A stretch of DNA of 28,746 bases from a virus (IMGVR_UViG_3300044742_000412:1-28746), one strand, 5' to 3'; numbered from the stretch's first letter, positions 19,173 to 26,982 are shown. Translations and numbers: made by a program. The notes: generated by a model from the letters alone, not told the origin.

Positions 19173-19456
19173 CCAAACGCGGGACGCGCGCTTGCTACAA
19201 CACGGGTTGCAAGCACGATGAGTGCCGGGCTGCCAACACGAAGTATAAACGAGATCGTCGCGCTGCCATACGCGCGGGTACATACGCACCGCGCCCATAC
19301 GGACGGCCCAAGCGTCGCGTCAAACTCCCGAAGAAGTACATCCTCTTACCGCCGCACGGCACTTACGAGCGCTATCAGTCTCGTTTGTCTCCTTGTCACG
19401 ACGCGTGTTGCCGTGAAGCGAATGCGGCGCATATAAGAGAATGGAGAGCGCGATGA
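19169..19456 (+). CDS. Two-repeat Cys-motif protein (95 aa)
   Basis: ATG at 19169 overlaps the polymerase stop. The protein has two copies of a motif seen in many actinophages: GTRACYNTGCKHDECRAANT then KYKRDRRA, and GTYERYQSRLSPCHDACCRE then ANAAHIREWRAR. Each copy has G-T-x3-Y, cysteines and a basic helix, linked by a basic segment (GRPKRRVKLPKK). It probably binds zinc and nucleic acid. The second copy has shifted cysteines. No established function. Confidence 0.7.
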   Translation: MTKRGTRACYNTGCKHDECRAANTKYKRDRRAAIRAGTYAPRPYGRPKRRVKLPKKYILLPPHGTYERYQSRLSPCHDACCREANAAHIREWRAR

Positions 19457-19917
19457 CCTTCCGCTACGCACTCGCCGTGGACCCTGGCGACATGACCGGA
19501 TGGGCGCATATGATGTTGGGTGGGCATTGGTCGGCTAATTCTGTCGCTGCCGGACAATGTACCGATTATGAGTTTCTCAATTGGTTCGCTGACACACCGC
19601 AATTCCTTGACTCATCGTGCTTGGTGCTCATTGAAACGTTCACGATCACCGCCCAAACCGTACGCATGAGTCAGCAGCCCATTGCCATGGAAGTGATCGG
19701 CACCATGAAGTTCCTCCTCCGCCGTGCGAGATCGTGTCCCGTAATGCAGACACCGGCAGCTGCTAAACGGTTCTGCTCCGACGCTCAGCTGCGGAAGATC
19801 GGCCTTTGGCAGCCCGGTAAGGACCACGCCCGCGACGCCATCCGGCACCTTGTTCTTGGAATAGTCACGCACGGTACTGGACAGGTACGCGAAGAGTTGA
19901 TACAATCTCTAATATGA
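19453..19917 (+). CDS. RuvC-like Holliday junction resolvase (154 aa)
   Basis: Likely resolves branched DNA before packaging. The RNase H fold is marked by ALAVDPGDMTGWA (Asp10), LVLIETF (Glu61) and KDHARDAIRHLVL (Asp124/Asp128), the standard acidic residues of RuvC-like enzymes. ATG at 19453 overlaps the previous stop. The last 40 bases contain the next promoter. Its place between the polymerase and the helicase fits a replication or recombination role. Confidence 0.75.
   Translation: MTFRYALAVDPGDMTGWAHMMLGGHWSANSVAAGQCTDYEFLNWFADTPQFLDSSCLVLIETFTITAQTVRMSQQPIAMEVIGTMKFLLRRARSCPVMQTPAAAKRFCSDAQLRKIGLWQPGKDHARDAIRHLVLGIVTHGTGQVREELIQSLI
19878..19906 (+). promoter_or_regulatory. Leaderless promoter (TGGACA-17-TACAAT)
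   Basis: TGGACA 19878-19883, 17 bases, TACAAT 19901-19906, then 7 bases to the ATG at 19914. It lies in the end of the resolvase gene and may drive the helicase and later genes. Confidence 0.85.
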
Positions 19918-20129
19918 CCACGACACCGAATCTCTACGACTTCTTCACCGGCCCCGTGATGGAGCTGACTATTGAGCCCGAAATCGTCGTCACCCTCGGC
20001 CGCTCGCGTGAGGTAGACGACGACAGCGTCGGGGTCGCAATTAGAGTCGACGGCGAGCTCACGTCGTACGTGACCATCCCGACGCCCGAGTTCGTCCGGA
20101 CGATCAACATGGTGAGGTCGCTGCTGTGA
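19914..20129 (+). CDS. Hypothetical protein (71 aa)
   Basis: ATG at 19914, leaderless. MTTTPNLYDFFTGPVMELTI is followed by strands (EPEIVVTLGRSREVDDDSVG, VAIRVDGELTSYVTI) and a final helix. It is acidic, with no recognised family. The stop overlaps a GTG. Confidence 0.65.
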   Translation: MTTTPNLYDFFTGPVMELTIEPEIVVTLGRSREVDDDSVGVAIRVDGELTSYVTIPTPEFVRTINMVRSLL

Positions 20130-20203
20130 GCAGCCCGAGGTACTGCGACGACGTGACACTCCGACGGACTGTGGAAGAGTTCTACGAGGGCGACAAGCGC
20201 TAA
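20126..20203 (+). CDS. Mini-gene (25 aa)
   Basis: GTG at 20126 overlaps the preceding stop (GTGA), and its TAA overlaps the helicase ATG (TAATG). The product VSSPRYCDDVTLRRTVEEFY ends EGDKR. It is too short for the usual gene cut-off, but both junctions follow the genome's coupling rule. It may exist mainly to carry ribosomes to the helicase start, which has only a weak RBS. Confidence 0.45.
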   Translation: MSSPRYCDDVTLRRTVEEFYEGDKR

Positions 20204-21996
20204 TGCCCCACGTCCACATTAGACACGACACCTCTGACCGGCGTCTTGACGTCGCATGTGACTTCTCCGACAAGGAGTTGATCAAGACGGTGCCCGGGTC
20301 GCGCTGGGACGCAGACCGGAAGGTCTGGCATGTGCCGATGACGTGGGCCGCCTGCGTGCAGCTCAGGGGCACGTTCTCACACCGCCTCACGATGGACGAC
20401 TTCGTCAGGGATTGGGCCCGCATCCGCAAGGTCGAGGTCGAGACGGCGAGGACATGGCACGACGTCATCGACCCCGGCGTCGAGGTCGAGGGCCTCTACC
20501 CGTGGCAGGTCGCCGACTACTTCTGGGCGAACGCTGCCGGGAGCGGCATGCTGCTCGGCAACGACCAGGGAACCGGCAAGACGATGTCCGTTGAGGTCGC
20601 TCTCCGCAGTCTGAAAGGCGCACTGCCAGCTCTGGTCATCTGCCCGAACAGCGTCAAGCGAGTCTGGGAAGCCGAGGCACGACGAGCGATGCCCGACGTC
20701 AACGTGTACGTCATTGGCGGGGGTGCTACCGCACGACAGAAGACGATCGTTGCCGGCCTCGCCGATCCGCGTGGAGTGCTCGTCATCAACTACGAATCAC
20801 TGCGATCGCACTCCAGGCTTGCGCCTTACGGCAGCATTCGACTGAAGCGGTGCCAGGCTTGCGGTGGCGAAGATAAGAAGGTACGCCCCGCTAAGTGTCA
20901 CAGTCATCCCAAGGAATTGAATGATACGGGCGTTATCAAGTCTGTCGTGATTGATGAGGCACAGCGCTTGAAGGATCCTAAGAGTCAGCAAACAAGAGCC
21001 GTGTGGGCAGTCTGTCACGACCCGTCCGTGACGCGTCGGATCGCGATGACGGGCACGCCGGTCGCGAATCACATCGGCGACCTCTGGTCGATCATGCACG
21101 CCGTCGCGCCGGAGGAGTATCCGGTTCGCTCCGCCTTCCTCGACCGCTACGCGCAGATGAGCTGGAACGCGTTCGGCGGCCTCGACGTCGTCGGCCTCAG
21201 GCAGGACCACGCCGCGGAGTTCTTCTCCTTCTTCGACGCACGGTACCGCCGCATCACGAAGGTGCAGGCCGCGCCCTGGCTGCCAGACAAGTACCGCAGC
21301 ATCAGGTACGTGACCCTGCCGACGAAGATGCTGAAGGCGTATCGCGAGCTCGATGAGCAATTGATCACTCGTCTCGATGACGGAACAATCGTGTTCGCTT
21401 CGAACAACCTCACGCAGTCGACTCGTCTCCTTCAGATGTCGTCTGCCTACGGGACTGTCGAAGCCGACGGGAAGTATATCCTGACCGAGCCGAGTCCAAA
21501 GTTGGACGTGATGGAAGAGATCCTCGCTGAGCGCGGGGGGCGACCAATGGTCGTCGCCGCGCTCAGTCGCCAGCTCATCGACCTTGCCGCGGCGCGCCTC
21601 GAGAAGAGCGGTGTCTCGTTCGGACTGATCACCGGTGCCGTCCACGAGAGTGACCGGAGGCGGAACCTCGACGCGTTCCAGGCGGGCCGACTCGCTGCCC
21701 TGCTGGTGACCATCGGAGCGGGCGGCGAGGGCCTCACGATGACAGCCGCCGACACCATCCTCTTCCTCCAGCGGTCCTGGAGCCTCATCCAGAACCTGCA
21801 GATGGAGGACAGGGTCCACCGGATTGGCAGTGAGATTCACGAAGCCATCCACGTCATCGACGTGATCACAGAAGGAACAATCGAGGAGGATCAGATCGTG
21901 AGAGTGCAAGCCAAGCTGGCCCGTCTGGAAGAGGTCCGTCGCGACGGGCTGGACTTCTCAGTCGCCGGCCCGGATGATCTAAAGGTGGTGACATGA
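20203..21996 (+). CDS. SNF2-like superfamily 2 DNA helicase/translocase (597 aa)
   Basis: ATP-driven DNA remodelling or annealing at forks. Residues 1-60 hold a HARP-like start (GSRWDADRKVWHVP). Motif I is LLGNDQGTGKT (Lys126), motif II VVIDEAQRLKD (251-254), motif III AMTGTPV; the C-terminal lobe shows MVVAALSRQLIDLA, GAGGEGLTMTAADTILF and motif VI QMEDRVHRIG. An insertion RCQACGGEDKKVRPAKCHSH (216-235) before motif II carries Cys217, Cys220, Cys232 and His residues, probably a zinc knuckle. The DNA around this insertion (about 20820-21000) is visibly less GC-rich than its flanks. Start chosen by TAATG coupling. Confidence 0.88.
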   Translation: MPHVHIRHDTSDRRLDVACDFSDKELIKTVPGSRWDADRKVWHVPMTWAACVQLRGTFSHRLTMDDFVRDWARIRKVEVETARTWHDVIDPGVEVEGLYPWQVADYFWANAAGSGMLLGNDQGTGKTMSVEVALRSLKGALPALVICPNSVKRVWEAEARRAMPDVNVYVIGGGATARQKTIVAGLADPRGVLVINYESLRSHSRLAPYGSIRLKRCQACGGEDKKVRPAKCHSHPKELNDTGVIKSVVIDEAQRLKDPKSQQTRAVWAVCHDPSVTRRIAMTGTPVANHIGDLWSIMHAVAPEEYPVRSAFLDRYAQMSWNAFGGLDVVGLRQDHAAEFFSFFDARYRRITKVQAAPWLPDKYRSIRYVTLPTKMLKAYRELDEQLITRLDDGTIVFASNNLTQSTRLLQMSSAYGTVEADGKYILTEPSPKLDVMEEILAERGGRPMVVAALSRQLIDLAAARLEKSGVSFGLITGAVHESDRRRNLDAFQAGRLAALLVTIGAGGEGLTMTAADTILFLQRSWSLIQNLQMEDRVHRIGSEIHEAIHVIDVITEGTIEEDQIVRVQAKLARLEEVRRDGLDFSVAGPDDLKVVT

Positions 21997-22406
21997 TGCC
22001 GAACGCAGTTGACTACGCGAGCATCGCCGATCACCCGCTTCGGGCGATTCCGCAGACGACACTCGGCTACTTTCGTCATGAGTTGCGAAAGGTCATGCTG
22101 ACTGGCGACATGCAGATCAGTAATGATGAGATGGTTGATCCGATCGCGGACGCGCTGTTGATGAGTGCCATCGAAGCATTGGATGATCGTCGTCACATCA
22201 CGCTGCCGTGGTGCATTCGTTGTGGTGCTCTCATCGTCGATAACTCAACGTGCTTGCGTGCTCCTGATGGCGGTGTGCATGAAGGATACAACGGTCCGCC
22301 ATTTGCAGTCCGACAAGGGCACAGTCTTCATGAGAATGGATGTCCACGCGCTTGTCCACTACCTGACTTTGATCCAATCTGCACCTGTCGTCGGGTTAGA
22401 TCATGA
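21993..22406 (+). CDS. Cys-rich hypothetical protein (137 aa)
   Basis: ATG at 21993 overlaps the helicase stop. The N-terminal 70 residues are helical. The C-terminal half has WCIRCGALIVDNSTC, then HENGCPRACPLPDFDPICTC, eight cysteines and several histidines that could hold two zinc ions. No family is recognised. The stop overlaps the HAD start. Confidence 0.65.
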   Translation: MMPNAVDYASIADHPLRAIPQTTLGYFRHELRKVMLTGDMQISNDEMVDPIADALLMSAIEALDDRRHITLPWCIRCGALIVDNSTCLRAPDGGVHEGYNGPPFAVRQGHSLHENGCPRACPLPDFDPICTCRRVRS

Positions 22407-22972
22407 TCGTCGCATTCGACTTCGACGGCACGATCTGCGACAGTATGGGCGGGTTGGAAGACCTCGCCGTGGACGTCATCGGTCGGTACTGGGATGTCGC
22501 CGATGAGAATGTGATCCGGCAACGATACCGAGAAACATCAGGCGACCCGTTCGATGTGCAGTTACCGCGGATCATGTGCTCGACCGGTCGTGAAGTCAGT
22601 CTCGCCGTCGCTGCATACGCCGCTGAGAAGTTCGACGTGACGATCCGGTCCAAGCCGAAGAAAGAGACGATCGCTGCAATTCACCAACTGATCGCCGCGC
22701 ATATCGGCGTGCACATCATCTCGTCCACCACGACACCGATCATTCGTACTTGGTTGCGAGAGCACCTCGTGCAGCTCGAGTCACTCATCCACTGTCACGG
22801 CATCGACATGGGAACGAAGATCGAGAATCTCAAACGGTGTCAGCCGGATTGGTTCGTCGGCGACAGCTTCAGCGACGCGAAGAGAGCAGCGATGCTCGGC
22901 ATCAAGTTCGAGTATGTCGACATCCACGAACACATCGACACGCTCTTACGTGAGGTGCTACGTGAGCGCTGA
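22403..22972 (+). CDS. HAD-superfamily phosphatase (189 aa)
   Basis: A Mg-dependent phosphohydrolase. Motif I is AFDFDGTICDS (Asp6 nucleophile, Asp8), motif II HIISSTTT, motif III a Lys in GTKIENLKR, and motif IV VGDSFSDAKRA, all in order, with a helical cap between I and II. The substrate is not set by sequence; phage HAD enzymes may act on nucleotides or on DNA or RNA ends. In this setting a nucleotide phosphatase is a reasonable guess. ATG at 22403 overlaps the previous stop. Confidence 0.8.
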   Translation: MIVAFDFDGTICDSMGGLEDLAVDVIGRYWDVADENVIRQRYRETSGDPFDVQLPRIMCSTGREVSLAVAAYAAEKFDVTIRSKPKKETIAAIHQLIAAHIGVHIISSTTTPIIRTWLREHLVQLESLIHCHGIDMGTKIENLKRCQPDWFVGDSFSDAKRAAMLGIKFEYVDIHEHIDTLLREVLRER

Positions 22973-23909
22973 TGTCTACCGCGAACTCTTCGTGGACTTC
23001 TGCCGGGCCGAGCTCGCGAGCGGTGGCCCGGACCCGCAGGTGACGCTTGTCGGTCGCGCTGTCCGGGAGCAGGGTCTCATTCCGGCGGAGCAGGCCGTCT
23101 TCTGCGGCTTGTTCGTCGTGCCGTACACGGTCGGTTCGGGAGCTGTCCTTTGGCACCTCCGTCAGACCGGCATCACGGATTGGGCGTCCTTCCTCATCGA
23201 ACACAAAGACGGGTTCCCGATGCGACGTGAGCGGCGGTCGGTCTGGGGTGATGACCGGCGGAAACTGATGGAGTCCGTCGTCTCGTGGATCGATTGGTGC
23301 TACACCACGTCATCCGATGAGGTCCATGCAATGACGTACGATGAGTTGTACATGAGTATCGGCAAGCGGGCGAAATACTTCGGCCGGTACGCAACGATGA
23401 AGGTCATCGAGACGATGCACCAGGCCGGTCTTCAGGTCGCACCGCAGTCATCGATCGTCGCGAAGGGAGCGAAGTACCCGCGGAAGATGCTCGCCCTGAT
23501 GTTCCCTGAATACGACGACCTGATCAACTCGAAGGACAATCGACCAGAGACTTTGGCCTGGTTGAATCAACTCGCGCTCGCGGCGTCGGCTTGGACTGAG
23601 CAGGACGTGACCTGGTTCCAGCTCGAGACTCTCCTCTGCAACGCACGACAGAGTCTCGACGGCAAATATCCGGGCCGCAGTCACGACCGCGAGCTCGCGC
23701 ACTGGCGGAAGGCGAACGGGTACTTCAACGAACGAGGCATCGTCGACCTCCGACAGGTTGTTCCGTTCTACCGTCTGCGCCTTGAGTTGTTTCCGCCTGA
23801 GTATCTCGGCGAGTACGGCGATATGAAATGGTGGGGAGCACGTCCGGATCTCGAAGCGGCGCAGAAAGAGAAGGTGAAGCGTGCCCTGGCACATCGATAC
23901 GAATCTTGA
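22962..23909 (+). CDS. Possible base-hypermodification transferase (aGPT-Pplase-like), uncertain (315 aa)
   Basis: Not firmly recognised. GTG at 22962 (11-base overlap with the HAD gene) is taken; GTG at 22950 is possible. The protein is helical with few strands. IGKRAKYFGRYATMKVIETM looks like the helix-hairpin region of the aGPT-Pplase (amino acid:DNA transferase) families, and LETLLCNARQSLDG with YPGRSHDRELAHW resembles their conserved C-terminal Cys/Arg segment. This match is from memory of the family pattern. The nearby synthase homologue and P-loop kinase are the partners expected for thymine hypermodification. An unrelated helical phage protein is the alternative. Confidence 0.4.
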   Translation: MSADVYRELFVDFCRAELASGGPDPQVTLVGRAVREQGLIPAEQAVFCGLFVVPYTVGSGAVLWHLRQTGITDWASFLIEHKDGFPMRRERRSVWGDDRRKLMESVVSWIDWCYTTSSDEVHAMTYDELYMSIGKRAKYFGRYATMKVIETMHQAGLQVAPQSSIVAKGAKYPRKMLALMFPEYDDLINSKDNRPETLAWLNQLALAASAWTEQDVTWFQLETLLCNARQSLDGKYPGRSHDRELAHWRKANGYFNERGIVDLRQVVPFYRLRLELFPPEYLGEYGDMKWWGARPDLEAAQKEKVKRALAHRYES

Positions 23910-24297
23910 GGTGTGCGGCACACCGACCGTCAAACAGGTCGAGGTCTATCAGTGGACGGCCTGCCTCACGGTCTGCACCAAGTTACCGCCCGCCGATGTA
24001 CGACGCAAACTCATGTGGTGGCAGCACGTCCCCGTGACTGACGGCAAAGGTCTTCAGGTCGATGATTACGTCCGGGCCCGCGACTACGCGCTGGCGATGT
24101 TGGATCACGGCCACCGCGTCGTCATCAACTGTCTCGCCGGCCGCAACCGATCGTGTCTAATCGCTGCTCTCGTCCTGATGGAGCGGTACCGGATCGACGG
24201 CGCGAGTGCCGCCTACATAGTGCGTGCTCGCCGGCCAAATGCCCTTGTCAACACAGTCCACTACGAGTGGCTAGAGAGTCTGGAGGCTCGAATATGA
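23881..24297 (+). CDS. Dual-specificity phosphatase-like protein (138 aa)
   Basis: GTG at 23881 overlaps the previous gene by 29 bases. The signature loop is INCLAGRNRSCLIAA: C-x5-R with Cys84 and Arg90, with Asn in place of the usual His before Cys. Asp54 in HVPVTDGKG is the likely general acid. The fold order and length fit small atypical dual-specificity phosphatases. The substrate could be a protein, an RNA 5' end or a nucleotide. Its place between a possible base-modification enzyme and a kinase suggests phosphate chemistry on DNA or nucleotides. Confidence 0.75.
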   Translation: MPWHIDTNLEVCGTPTVKQVEVYQWTACLTVCTKLPPADVRRKLMWWQHVPVTDGKGLQVDDYVRARDYALAMLDHGHRVVINCLAGRNRSCLIAALVLMERYRIDGASAAYIVRARRPNALVNTVHYEWLESLEARI

Positions 24298-24497
24298 TTG
24301 AACACCGACCGATGCGCAGCTTGAAGGCCGAACTCAGTGATTGGCTGGATGAGGACGTCGTCAAGTTCATCAAACGACGGCACAAGAACGACGGTTTGAC
24401 GTATACCGTAATCGCCAGAGAACTTCGTGAAAGCGGATTTAAAGTTAGTGAGGGCACGGTGTCTGAATGGGTGCGCAAGAGCTGGCGGGAGGGCTGA
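24294..24497 (+). CDS. Small helix-turn-helix protein (67 aa)
   Basis: ATG at 24294 overlaps the phosphatase stop. Residues 36-64 (LTYTVIARELRESGFKVSEG then TVSEWVRKSW) form a clear helix-turn-helix with a TVSEWV recognition helix. The first 30 residues are an acidic/basic helix. A small DNA-binding regulator is likely; the target is unknown. The stop shares a base with the kinase start. Confidence 0.75.
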   Translation: MIEHRPMRSLKAELSDWLDEDVVKFIKRRHKNDGLTYTVIARELRESGFKVSEGTVSEWVRKSWREG

Positions 24498-25264
24498 TGA
24501 TCCTCAACATCCGCGGCTCGTCGTGCAGCGGTAAGTCAACTAGCCTCTACCGCCTCCTGCAGGATTACCCCTCAGTCGAGGTCTGGGAGAAGGTCGGCTG
24601 GAATAAGGTCAAGCCTCGGCAAGTCGGACACCTCCTCGCCGGCGGCCTATTCATCGTCGGTCCGTACGCGCCAACGGCGAAGACCGGCGGCATGGACATG
24701 TTGATGCCCGGCAAGACCGAGTTGGTCACACTCTGGCTCGAACGGAACTGCGCCATCTACCCGCACGTCATCTTCGAGTCGATGATGGCGAGCCTCGCGA
24801 TCGGTCGCTATCACGAACTTCGTAAGCGCCTCGACGTGACGTTGGGCGTGCAGAACAGCATCACGTTCGCCTTCCTCGATACGCCGCTCGAGGTCTGTCG
24901 CGAGCGTATCCTGTCCCGTAACGACGGGAAAGGGCCGACGGGGAAGGGCATCAACGAGGAAGCGACCGTCGATCACCAGTGGAAGCGAGTCCGGCAGATC
25001 CGCGAGCGCTTCACGGAGAAGAAGGAGCGCTGTGAGACCCTCCCCTGGGAAGCGGCGTACGAGACAATGATCGCTTTGCTGATCTCTGGGGGCTGGGATC
25101 CATTCTCGACCCCGCCGCCGGCGCACCCACGGATCCGTACCCGCTACTCGCTGGAGGACGTCTGGAACGAACTCCACACCAAGGGGATGCCAGACAGCGA
25201 CCCGGAACGTGGTCAACGCTTCCTCAACGAAATCGAGAAGCACAGAGTGAAGTTCCCGTCATGA
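24497..25264 (+). CDS. P-loop kinase, possibly acting on modified DNA bases (255 aa)
   Basis: MILNIRGSSCSGKSTSLYRL carries a Walker A motif (7-15) at the N-terminus, as in nucleotide and base kinases. ATG at 24497 (after GGGAGG) is preferred to the upstream GTG at 24467. Other parts are FAFLDTPLEVCRERILSRND, a lid-like KGPTGKGINEEATVDHQWKR, and a helical C-terminal extension. P-loop kinases that add phosphate to 5-hydroxymethyluracil in DNA occur beside aGPT-Pplase genes in hypermodified phages, and this gene could be one. A plain nucleotide or polynucleotide kinase is the alternative. Confidence 0.65.
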   Translation: MILNIRGSSCSGKSTSLYRLLQDYPSVEVWEKVGWNKVKPRQVGHLLAGGLFIVGPYAPTAKTGGMDMLMPGKTELVTLWLERNCAIYPHVIFESMMASLAIGRYHELRKRLDVTLGVQNSITFAFLDTPLEVCRERILSRNDGKGPTGKGINEEATVDHQWKRVRQIRERFTEKKERCETLPWEAAYETMIALLISGGWDPFSTPPPAHPRIRTRYSLEDVWNELHTKGMPDSDPERGQRFLNEIEKHRVKFPS

Positions 25265-25653
25265 GCGCTCGCGACGACTACCCAGCCTTCGCCCCACTTG
25301 AGCAGTACGACGCGATGACCAGGGAGATCAACCGACTGCGGCGCTGGAAGACAGAGGCGCTCGAGGTGCTGAAACACTGGGACGCGGTCGGCGAGTGTTT
25401 CGATCTCTCCGGTCACCTCGGGGAGTACACCGCCGACAGCGTCCTCCAAGAGGTCACAAGACTGCAAGAGAAAGCGAACAAGCCCCCCGACCAACTGACA
25501 GAGCAGTTGGTCGAGGCCGCCCTCCGCTTTACCTTCCGCAACACGCTGCGACCCCAGGCGGACGCCGACGAGAAGCTGTCGGCGATTACCCGCATTGCCA
25601 GCGAGATTCAGCGACAGTGGCACCCGGACAAGCGGTGGGACACCGGGATATGA
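25261..25653 (+). CDS. Helical hypothetical protein (130 aa)
   Basis: ATG at 25261 overlaps the kinase stop. MSARDDYPAFAPLEQYDAMT is followed by a long amphipathic helix (INRLRRWKTEALEVLKHWDA), a likely coiled coil, and a charged helical tail ending RQWHPDKRWDTGI. No family is recognised. It sits directly before the Cas4-like nuclease and overlaps its start. Confidence 0.65.
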   Translation: MSARDDYPAFAPLEQYDAMTREINRLRRWKTEALEVLKHWDAVGECFDLSGHLGEYTADSVLQEVTRLQEKANKPPDQLTEQLVEAALRFTFRNTLRPQADADEKLSAITRIASEIQRQWHPDKRWDTGI

Positions 25654-26594
25654 GGTACTTCACCAACTCAGAGATGAGCACCTTCCGCGACTGTCGTCGC
25701 AAGTGGTGGCTGGGGACGTATCGGCGACTGAGGCCGCGGGCGAGGAAAGTCGTAGGGCCAGCGCCCATCGGTACTCGCGTGCACCAATCACTCGCGCAGT
25801 GGTACGTCCCGGAGGGCGAGGAGCGGGTGGACCCGCGGGAAGCGCTCGAGGCAATCATCACCGCGGACCGCGCCGACCTCCTCGCGGGTTTCGGCGAAGA
25901 CGAGGTCGCGAACGGCATGTTGGTAAAGGACTTCGAGGGCGAGAGTGACCTCGTCCGGGCGATGATCGAGGGGTACGTCGAGTGGCTCGCGGAAACCGGC
26001 ATCGACAGTGACTACCGCGTCGTCGGCAGCGAGCGCGCCGTCGAGTACCAGTTCGCGGACGGACTCTCGATCGCAGGTCGTATCGACACCCTGCTCGAGA
26101 AGGTCAGCGACGGCTCGCACCTCGGCATGGACCACAAGACCGGCGACTTCGGCGCCCTCGTGAAGACACTGCCCATGGAGGAGCAGATGCTGCTCTACGA
26201 GATACTCAGGCGACTGACGACCGAGGGTCGCAGCAGCGGCATGCTGTTCAACATGCTCAGGAAGGTGAAGCGAACGGCAAGGGCCAAGCCGCCCTTCTAC
26301 GAGCGTCTGCCGGTGCCGTTCAACCAACACCAACTCAACAGCGCGTGGTACCGGGTGATGGCGATCATCAACGACATTCTCGCTGTGACCGCTCGGCTTG
26401 ATTCAGGGGAGTCTCACCTCACTGCGGCGTACCCCCGACCGAACAAAGACTGCTCGTGGAAATGTGAATTCTTTGCAGTCTGCCCAATGTTCGATGATGG
26501 CAGTCGCGCTGAAGACATGATACAATCTCTATACGTCGTCGGCGATCCCCTCGACAGATACCCGGACCTTACAGGAGGGACCGCCGATGAGTGA
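25650..26594 (+). CDS. Cas4/RecB-like PD-(D/E)XK nuclease with Fe-S motif (314 aa)
   Basis: A DNA exonuclease for recombination. Active-site parts are IGTRVHQSLAQW (His45), VEYQF, SIAGRIDTLL (Asp146), LGMDHKTGD (Asp161, Lys163) and EEQMLLYE (Gln179, Tyr183). Four cysteines, Cys15 (FRDCRRKWW) and Cys268, Cys272, Cys278 (DCSWKCEFFAVCP), give the Cas4-type 4Fe-4S layout. No other Cas gene is present, so a CRISPR role is unlikely. ATG at 25650 overlaps the previous stop; the longer out-of-gene frame from 25395 is ignored. It forms a set with the Sak4-like and ssDNA-binding genes. Its last part looks AT-richer. Confidence 0.85.
   Translation: MRYFTNSEMSTFRDCRRKWWLGTYRRLRPRARKVVGPAPIGTRVHQSLAQWYVPEGEERVDPREALEAIITADRADLLAGFGEDEVANGMLVKDFEGESDLVRAMIEGYVEWLAETGIDSDYRVVGSERAVEYQFADGLSIAGRIDTLLEKVSDGSHLGMDHKTGDFGALVKTLPMEEQMLLYEILRRLTTEGRSSGMLFNMLRKVKRTARAKPPFYERLPVPFNQHQLNSAWYRVMAIINDILAVTARLDSGESHLTAAYPRPNKDCSWKCEFFAVCPMFDDGSRAEDMIQSLYVVGDPLDRYPDLTGGTADE
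26498..26526 (+). promoter_or_regulatory. Possible internal promoter (TGGCAG-17-TACAAT)
   Basis: TGGCAG 26498-26503, 17 bases, TACAAT 26521-26526, inside the end of the nuclease gene. The -35 differs from TGGACA at three positions, but the spacing is exact. It could drive the HNH and recombinase genes with a leader of about 55 bases. Confidence 0.4.
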
Positions 26595-26982
26595 TGGTTG
26601 GAAGTACCGTCCCATCTTCATCGCTGTGAACGGTCCTGGGCCGTGGCCGTGCTACCTCAACGCCTGTGAGGATCTCGTCCTACCAGACGAACTCGCCATC
26701 CATCACCTTGATGAGAATCACGAGAACAACGAACCAACGAACTTGACCGCAATGCACAAAGGGTGCCATAGTCGTCTGCATTTCGCAGGCGTTCCTCGAT
26801 CAACCGAGACACGAGCCAAAATCTCGGCGGCCAAGACAGGTAAGAAACGACCGCCAGTCACAGATGAGTATCGGCGCAAGATGAGTGAGATCAAGCGCGG
26901 AGTCAGACTCACAGACGAGCACAAGCAGAAACTATCCGACGCAACTCATGCCTATTGGGCGCGTAAGAAAGGAATCGCATGA
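26587..26982 (+). CDS. HNH endonuclease with NUMOD3-like repeats, copy 1 (131 aa)
   Basis: A free-standing homing-type endonuclease. ATG at 26587 has AGGAGG upstream and overlaps the nuclease stop. The HNH core is LAIHHLDENHENNEPTNLTA followed by MHKGCHSRLH. C-terminal to it are three NUMOD3-like DNA-binding repeats (STETRAKISAAKTGKK, TDEYRRKMSEIKRGVR, TDEHKQKLSDAT). The N-terminal GPGPWPCYL also occurs in the second HNH gene at 27763. The stop overlaps the recombinase start. It appears intact and neatly fused into the operon. Confidence 0.85.
   Translation: MSDGWKYRPIFIAVNGPGPWPCYLNACEDLVLPDELAIHHLDENHENNEPTNLTAMHKGCHSRLHFAGVPRSTETRAKISAAKTGKKRPPVTDEYRRKMSEIKRGVRLTDEHKQKLSDATHAYWARKKGIA

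Noticed and set aside
20797-21909. Minus-strand 370-aa ORF
   Set aside because: It is antisense to the SNF2 helicase, whose motifs are clear on the plus strand; no family features.
25650-26594. CRISPR-Cas locus from the Cas4-like gene
   Set aside because: No repeat-spacer array and no other Cas gene are present; Cas4-like nucleases are normal parts of phage recombination sets.
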